Shown here piece by piece: positions 31,424 to 34,150 of a DNA stretch of 34,150 nt; within the stretch, counting starts at the first letter, position 1, and every line of letters begins with the position of its first letter. The notes beneath the pieces are model-generated. The model saw nothing but the letters and a program-made list of their open reading frames with translations, had not been told where the DNA came from and searched no databases. Source of the stretch: Dehalococcoidia bacterium (GTDB lineage Bacteria; Chloroflexota; Dehalococcoidia; GIF9; AB-539-J10); contig SOHS01000160.1 of assembly GCA_004377135.1 (NCBI GenBank), forward strand, positions 1 to 34,150, in the 5' to 3' direction. The translations under genes were made by a program, and so were the position numbers.

Positions 31424-31825
31424 GCAGAGAACAGAGTAGACGAGATGGCAGGCTTATCCAAATTCCGGCAAAGTTACCGGAAATCCGAGGTCATATTTAA
31501 AGAAGGAAGCACCGGCAGTGAAATGTATCTCATCCATAGTGGGAGGGTACTGCTCTCGGTTCGGCAGAACGAAACTCGAGAGGTCCCGTTGGTTGTCCTC
31601 AATCCCGGTGGTTTTTTCGGTGAGATGGCTCTGGTGGATGACTCCCCACGGTCAGCTACTGCCTCGGCTGTCGAGGATGACACCGAGTTAATTGTCATGG
31701 ATAGGGCTAGATTCCTGTTTATGGTGCGACAACAGCCAGAATTCGCCCTTAGTCTCATGCACACTTTGTGTCGGAGACTAAGAGACATGGACAAACGATT
31801 ACCTCCTGAAGGAACCTCACCGTGA
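31421..31825 (+). CDS. Cyclic-nucleotide-binding domain protein
   Basis: About 134 residues form a single CRP/FNR-type cyclic-nucleotide-binding domain: FRQSYRKSEVIFKEGSTGSE, MYLIHSGRVLL, and the phosphate-binding cassette GGFFGEMALVDDSPRSATAS with its Glu and Arg (R77). No DNA-binding domain follows, so it acts as a sensor or adaptor. The ATG at 31421 starts just past the point where the opposing FecR paralog loses homology; an ATG at 31415 is equally possible. The stop overlaps the start of the next gene (GTGA). With a cyclase encoded nearby, it could read out the cAMP or cGMP level. Confidence 0.82.
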   Translation: MAENRVDEMAGLSKFRQSYRKSEVIFKEGSTGSEMYLIHSGRVLLSVRQNETREVPLVVLNPGGFFGEMALVDDSPRSATASAVEDDTELIVMDRARFLFMVRQQPEFALSLMHTLCRRLRDMDKRLPPEGTSP

Positions 31826-32643
31826 AAGAGAAGCCACTTAGCCCTCGGGTGCAAACTAAGGCTGAAGTGCAACCAGAGGCATCCAAAGTAGTTGAGCTGA
31901 TGCCAGGAATATACCAACTTCGTGGCGAAAAGCCCGGGAGTCATGTCTATTTTATCAAGGGCGACACCAAGAATGTTCTTATTGATACCGGGGTTGCCGG
32001 CAAATTCCCCGTTTTAAAGCGTCGGTTTACTGAATTAGGCCTGCGTGTAAAGGATGTAAATCTGATTATATTAACGCATGAACATTACGACCATATTGGT
32101 GCTACCTCCTTCTTCCATCGGACTGCTGTAGTAGCTGCACACCGTTTAGCGGCCAACAAACTGGAGTTACAGGATGAATTTGTCACCTTCAGAAAGTACA
32201 AGGACCAACCCAGTAAGCCCTTCTGGGTAGATATCTGGCTGGAGGATGGTACTATAATTGACCTTGGGAATTATGAACTTCAGGTAATACATACACCAGG
32301 ACACACCTCGGGTTGCATCTGCTTATATGAGCCAAGAGCGAGATTGCTGTTCACTGGCGATACAGTATTTGCTGGAGGTACTCTGTCCGAGATAGCTGTG
32401 GGCGGTAACGTCAGCGATTATGTGAATTCGGTCCGGCGTTTGAGTAATCTAAAAATTAAGCAGCTTTACCCTGGTCATGGTAAAGTATCCAGCACACCCG
32501 ATGAAGACTTGCCCAAAGCCATAATATATGCCCAGACAATGCTTGATGACTGCAAGACTTTTTTTGAAGCTTTCATAAAGACTAGAAAACCGCAGGACAA
32601 GCTTGGATCGGCTTTTGGTTACTGGACAGAGGTCCAGGATTAA
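31822..32643 (+). CDS. Metallo-beta-lactamase-fold hydrolase
   Basis: The 273-residue protein starts with GTG overlapping the cyclic-nucleotide-binding gene by 4 bases. Metal ligands are H86, H88, D90 and H91 in LTHEHYDHIGA, His in VIHTPGHTSGC, Asp in LLFTGDTVFAGG and His in LYPGHGKV. That is the glyoxalase-II-like binuclear site. The N-terminal 25 residues are an extra, polar lead. Family members hydrolyse thioesters, lactones or phosphodiesters, or use a flavodiiron-like site; substrate is open. Coupling to a cyclic-nucleotide sensor suggests that its activity may be gated by cAMP or cGMP, which is inference. Confidence 0.87.
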   Translation: MKEKPLSPRVQTKAEVQPEASKVVELMPGIYQLRGEKPGSHVYFIKGDTKNVLIDTGVAGKFPVLKRRFTELGLRVKDVNLIILTHEHYDHIGATSFFHRTAVVAAHRLAANKLELQDEFVTFRKYKDQPSKPFWVDIWLEDGTIIDLGNYELQVIHTPGHTSGCICLYEPRARLLFTGDTVFAGGTLSEIAVGGNVSDYVNSVRRLSNLKIKQLYPGHGKVSSTPDEDLPKAIIYAQTMLDDCKTFFEAFIKTRKPQDKLGSAFGYWTEVQD

Positions 32644-32721
32644 GAGAAATAACCCCTTAACTAAAAGTCGCCTTTTTTATTCTCAAGTAACCTGTGCCTT
32701 ATAGATAGCTGCGTATTTCTA

Positions 32722-33492
32722 CTATAGGATAAGCTCTTCACCCTCGTGAGCAATATCAATCGAGGTCCCCAGCGACTTGGCTACTTCTCTGACTTCTCTC
32801 TCTATCTCAGGCTCATGTTGTGGACTCACGTGAATTACAGCCACCCTTGGCAGATAATTATTTACTCGACGGAACTCAATCAGTTCCTCCTTGAGCATCT
32901 CCGGACAAAGATGACCAGCATCCTTAGCTGCATTAGCGAGATTGTTGGGCCAAGTTACATCAGTTATTATTAATTGCGGAGATATGTTGCCCCATATGGA
33001 GGAAAGCCCGGGACCGGTATCGCCCGTGTAAAATAAGGTTTTTCTATCTCTAGAAGTTATTTCAAAGCCCACGCCATCAAGATTATGTCGCATAGGCACT
33101 GCCAGAATATCATAGCCTTCTATTTCCTGCCGAACAAGAGGCTCCACCGAGACTAATTGAAGTGTTGCCTTTCGCAAAAATGAAGCCTCGCTGGTAAATT
33201 TGGGGTAGACTACGTCATCAATCAGGTGTGAGGAGAGAATCTCAAGGGTCTTTGAGGTGGCGATGACTTTGGTAGTGCGGTCAGAATTGTTAAAGGCAAA
33301 AGCGGGGATCGCCCTGATATGGTCGTAATGACCATGAGAAAGCAATATCGCCTTTATCTTCTTCTGCTCGGGGAAGGTCAGTTCTGAAACCAGGCTCCCG
33401 GCATCTACAGCGAGGACATCATCAATGAGGAAAGACACGAGCCTAGTGTTTTTGGACTCCGCATTATGTGTCCCCAGGAATCTTATTATCAT
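32722..33492 (-). CDS. Metallo-beta-lactamase-fold hydrolase, possible cyclic-nucleotide phosphodiesterase
   Basis: About 256 residues, starting MIIRFLGTHNAESKNTRLVS. Ligands H53, H55, D57 and H58 are in LLSHGHYDHIRAIPAFAF, with His in AVPMRHNLDGVGFEI, Asp in TLFYTGDTGPG and His in VAVIHVSPQHE. The short N-terminal strand FLIDDVLAVDAGSL and the length recall RNase Z-like and class II cyclic-nucleotide phosphodiesterases. GAGGTG lies 6 bases before the ATG at 33492; the GTG at 33501 is less likely. If it cleaves cAMP or cGMP, it would complete the nearby cyclase and sensor set. A general metal-dependent hydrolase is equally possible. Confidence 0.82.
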   Translation of the reverse strand: MIIRFLGTHNAESKNTRLVSFLIDDVLAVDAGSLVSELTFPEQKKIKAILLSHGHYDHIRAIPAFAFNNSDRTTKVIATSKTLEILSSHLIDDVVYPKFTSEASFLRKATLQLVSVEPLVRQEIEGYDILAVPMRHNLDGVGFEITSRDRKTLFYTGDTGPGLSSIWGNISPQLIITDVTWPNNLANAAKDAGHLCPEMLKEELIEFRRVNNYLPRVAVIHVSPQHEPEIEREVREVAKSLGTSIDIAHEGEELIL

Positions 33493-33692
33493 TGAAATCA
33501 CCTCGTTGCCATATCATTTATTGGTCTTTAATAAATCCGGCTAATTCACATCTTCCTTCGATGGTAGTCATAAAGACCAGTGTGTTCCCTGGCGTAACGG
33601 CATAATTTTTTTGATGGGTCTAGGTCAAATGTAGCCACCTTTGGCTTTTCCGAGGTATTAGGTGGTCTGACCACTTTATTTCCAATACAAAA

Positions 33693-33721
33693 TCGGGGTG
33701 AGAGGATTTGAACCTCCGACC
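33693..33721 (-). repeat. tRNA-Pro 3'-end fragment
   Basis: These 29 bases are identical to 1076-1104, the discriminator, 3' acceptor strand, T-arm and variable-arm start of tRNA-Pro(TGG). The rest of the tRNA is absent, so it is an attachment-site scar. Both copies lie on the minus strand. Confidence 0.85.
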
Positions 33722-33725
33722 ACCT

Positions 33726-33773
33726 GAACCCCATATAGCTAGTAGAAAAGGCAGCGACCGCTTGCCTCCTTTC
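33726..33773 (+). repeat. Dispersed hairpin repeat, copy 3
   Basis: It is closely similar to copies 1 and 2 (ACCCCATATAGCTAGTAG and the AAAAGGCA/TGCCTCCTTT arms). It begins 4 bases after the tRNA-Pro fragment and is not next to a gene end. Confidence 0.7.
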
Positions 33774-33980
33774 TGAGAGAGATCCTAGCAAATATTAACC
33801 GGAGAGGTCAATGCGCTACTAGCCATTTGCCGAGCGCAACAATCCGATATTCTGCATTGCTAGATAACGAAACAGGTTCTGGTGCAACAATCAAGCCTAT
33901 TATCTGATTCTTTCTCAGCTATACTCTGAGCCTCGGAGTAGTTGTCTCGCCACTCACACTAACATGGGCAGGGGTGAGGC

Positions 33981-34150
33981 TCAATTCAGGTCCCAGCCGC
34001 CGACATCGCACTGCCCGTCGTCGTTCTGTCCCACAGCCACCACCTGGCCGTTCGCCCTAAGTCCCACGGTATGATAGCTGCCTGCGGTGACCTGGACTAT
34101 GTACGGCCAGCCGCCGACATCGCAGTGCCCGTCATAGTGCCACCCCGAGG
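33981..34150 (-). CDS. RCC1-repeat protein, C-terminal end (partial)
   Basis: The minus frame open to the right edge reads HYDGHCDVGGWPYIVQVTAG, SYHTVGLRANGQVVAVGQND, DGQCDVGGWDLN and then a stop. This is the roughly 50-residue RCC1 (regulator of chromosome condensation) propeller repeat, here of the bacterial type 'AAG.YHTVGL..DG.VVAVG.N..GQC.V'. More than one blade is visible. Bacterial members are usually exported surface or beta-propeller proteins; the 5' part is outside the window. Confidence 0.85.
   Translation of the reverse strand, partial: SGWHYDGHCDVGGWPYIVQVTAGSYHTVGLRANGQVVAVGQNDDGQCDVGGWDLN

Larger units (their letters stand above)
33502..33980. other. Gene-free stretch with tRNA scar and repeat
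   Basis: About 480 bases hold the tRNA-Pro 3' fragment (33693-33721) and copy 3 of the hairpin repeat (33726-33773). The rest has no supported gene. A minus-strand frame across 33546-33791 is an artefact of reading through the tRNA fragment (RWSEVQILSPRF). Confidence 0.6.

Noticed and set aside
33546..33791. Minus-strand frame of 81 codons
   Set aside because: Its middle (RWSEVQILSPRF) is the tRNA-Pro 3' fragment read as protein, and the flanks match no family I know.

Overview
This window most likely comes from an anaerobic, probably acetogen-like or fermentative bacterium. A Chloroflexota/Dehalococcoidia-type lineage is my inference, resting on the gene repertoire and not on any marker gene. 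Support comes from a four-subunit pyruvate:ferredoxin oxidoreductase, a tungsten-type aldehyde ferredoxin oxidoreductase, and the MetF/MetV pair of the Wood-Ljungdahl methyl branch. Composition is moderate in GC, and several integrase and tRNA scars show repeated insertion and decay.

Layout: 1-1148 holds the 3' end of an FAD-linked oxidase, an integrase 5' remnant and tRNA-Pro(TGG). 1212-4213 (minus) is the porGDAB operon. tRNA-Arg(CCG) and a Ca2+/Na+ exchanger follow. 5616-11515 is a small integrated element flanked by a perfect 39-bp repeat of the 5' half of tRNA-Ser(CGA). It carries a nitrilase-family hydrolase, a tiny membrane protein, a resorcylate-decarboxylase-like amidohydrolase, an aldehyde ferredoxin oxidoreductase and a frameshifted integrase. 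Two complete tRNA-Ser genes close it.

11948-14926 holds a GAF/HisKA_3 sensor kinase, a NarL-type regulator and a two-receiver protein with no output domain. Directly downstream (14981-22985, plus) are a formate-dehydrogenase-like/NuoG-like protein whose catalytic residues are replaced, a NuoE-like protein, a NuoF-GltD fusion, MetV and MetF. I read this as a candidate NAD(P)H-linked, possibly electron-bifurcating methylene-tetrahydrofolate reductase complex that uses a dead formate dehydrogenase as an Fe-S scaffold. It is the most interesting system in the window.

23233-25373 contains an ICMT-like membrane methyltransferase between two copies of a dispersed hairpin repeat, an XRE regulator with a clear self-operator promoter, a SAM methyltransferase and a receiver-domain scrap. 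25392-33492 is a signalling neighbourhood: a CHASE2-adenylate/guanylate cyclase, three tandem FecR-domain paralogs (two lipoproteins, one truncated), a cyclic-nucleotide-binding protein coupled to a metallo-beta-lactamase-fold enzyme, and a second metallo-beta-lactamase-fold enzyme that could be a phosphodiesterase. The right edge has a tRNA-Pro 3' fragment, a third copy of the hairpin repeat and the end of an RCC1-repeat protein.
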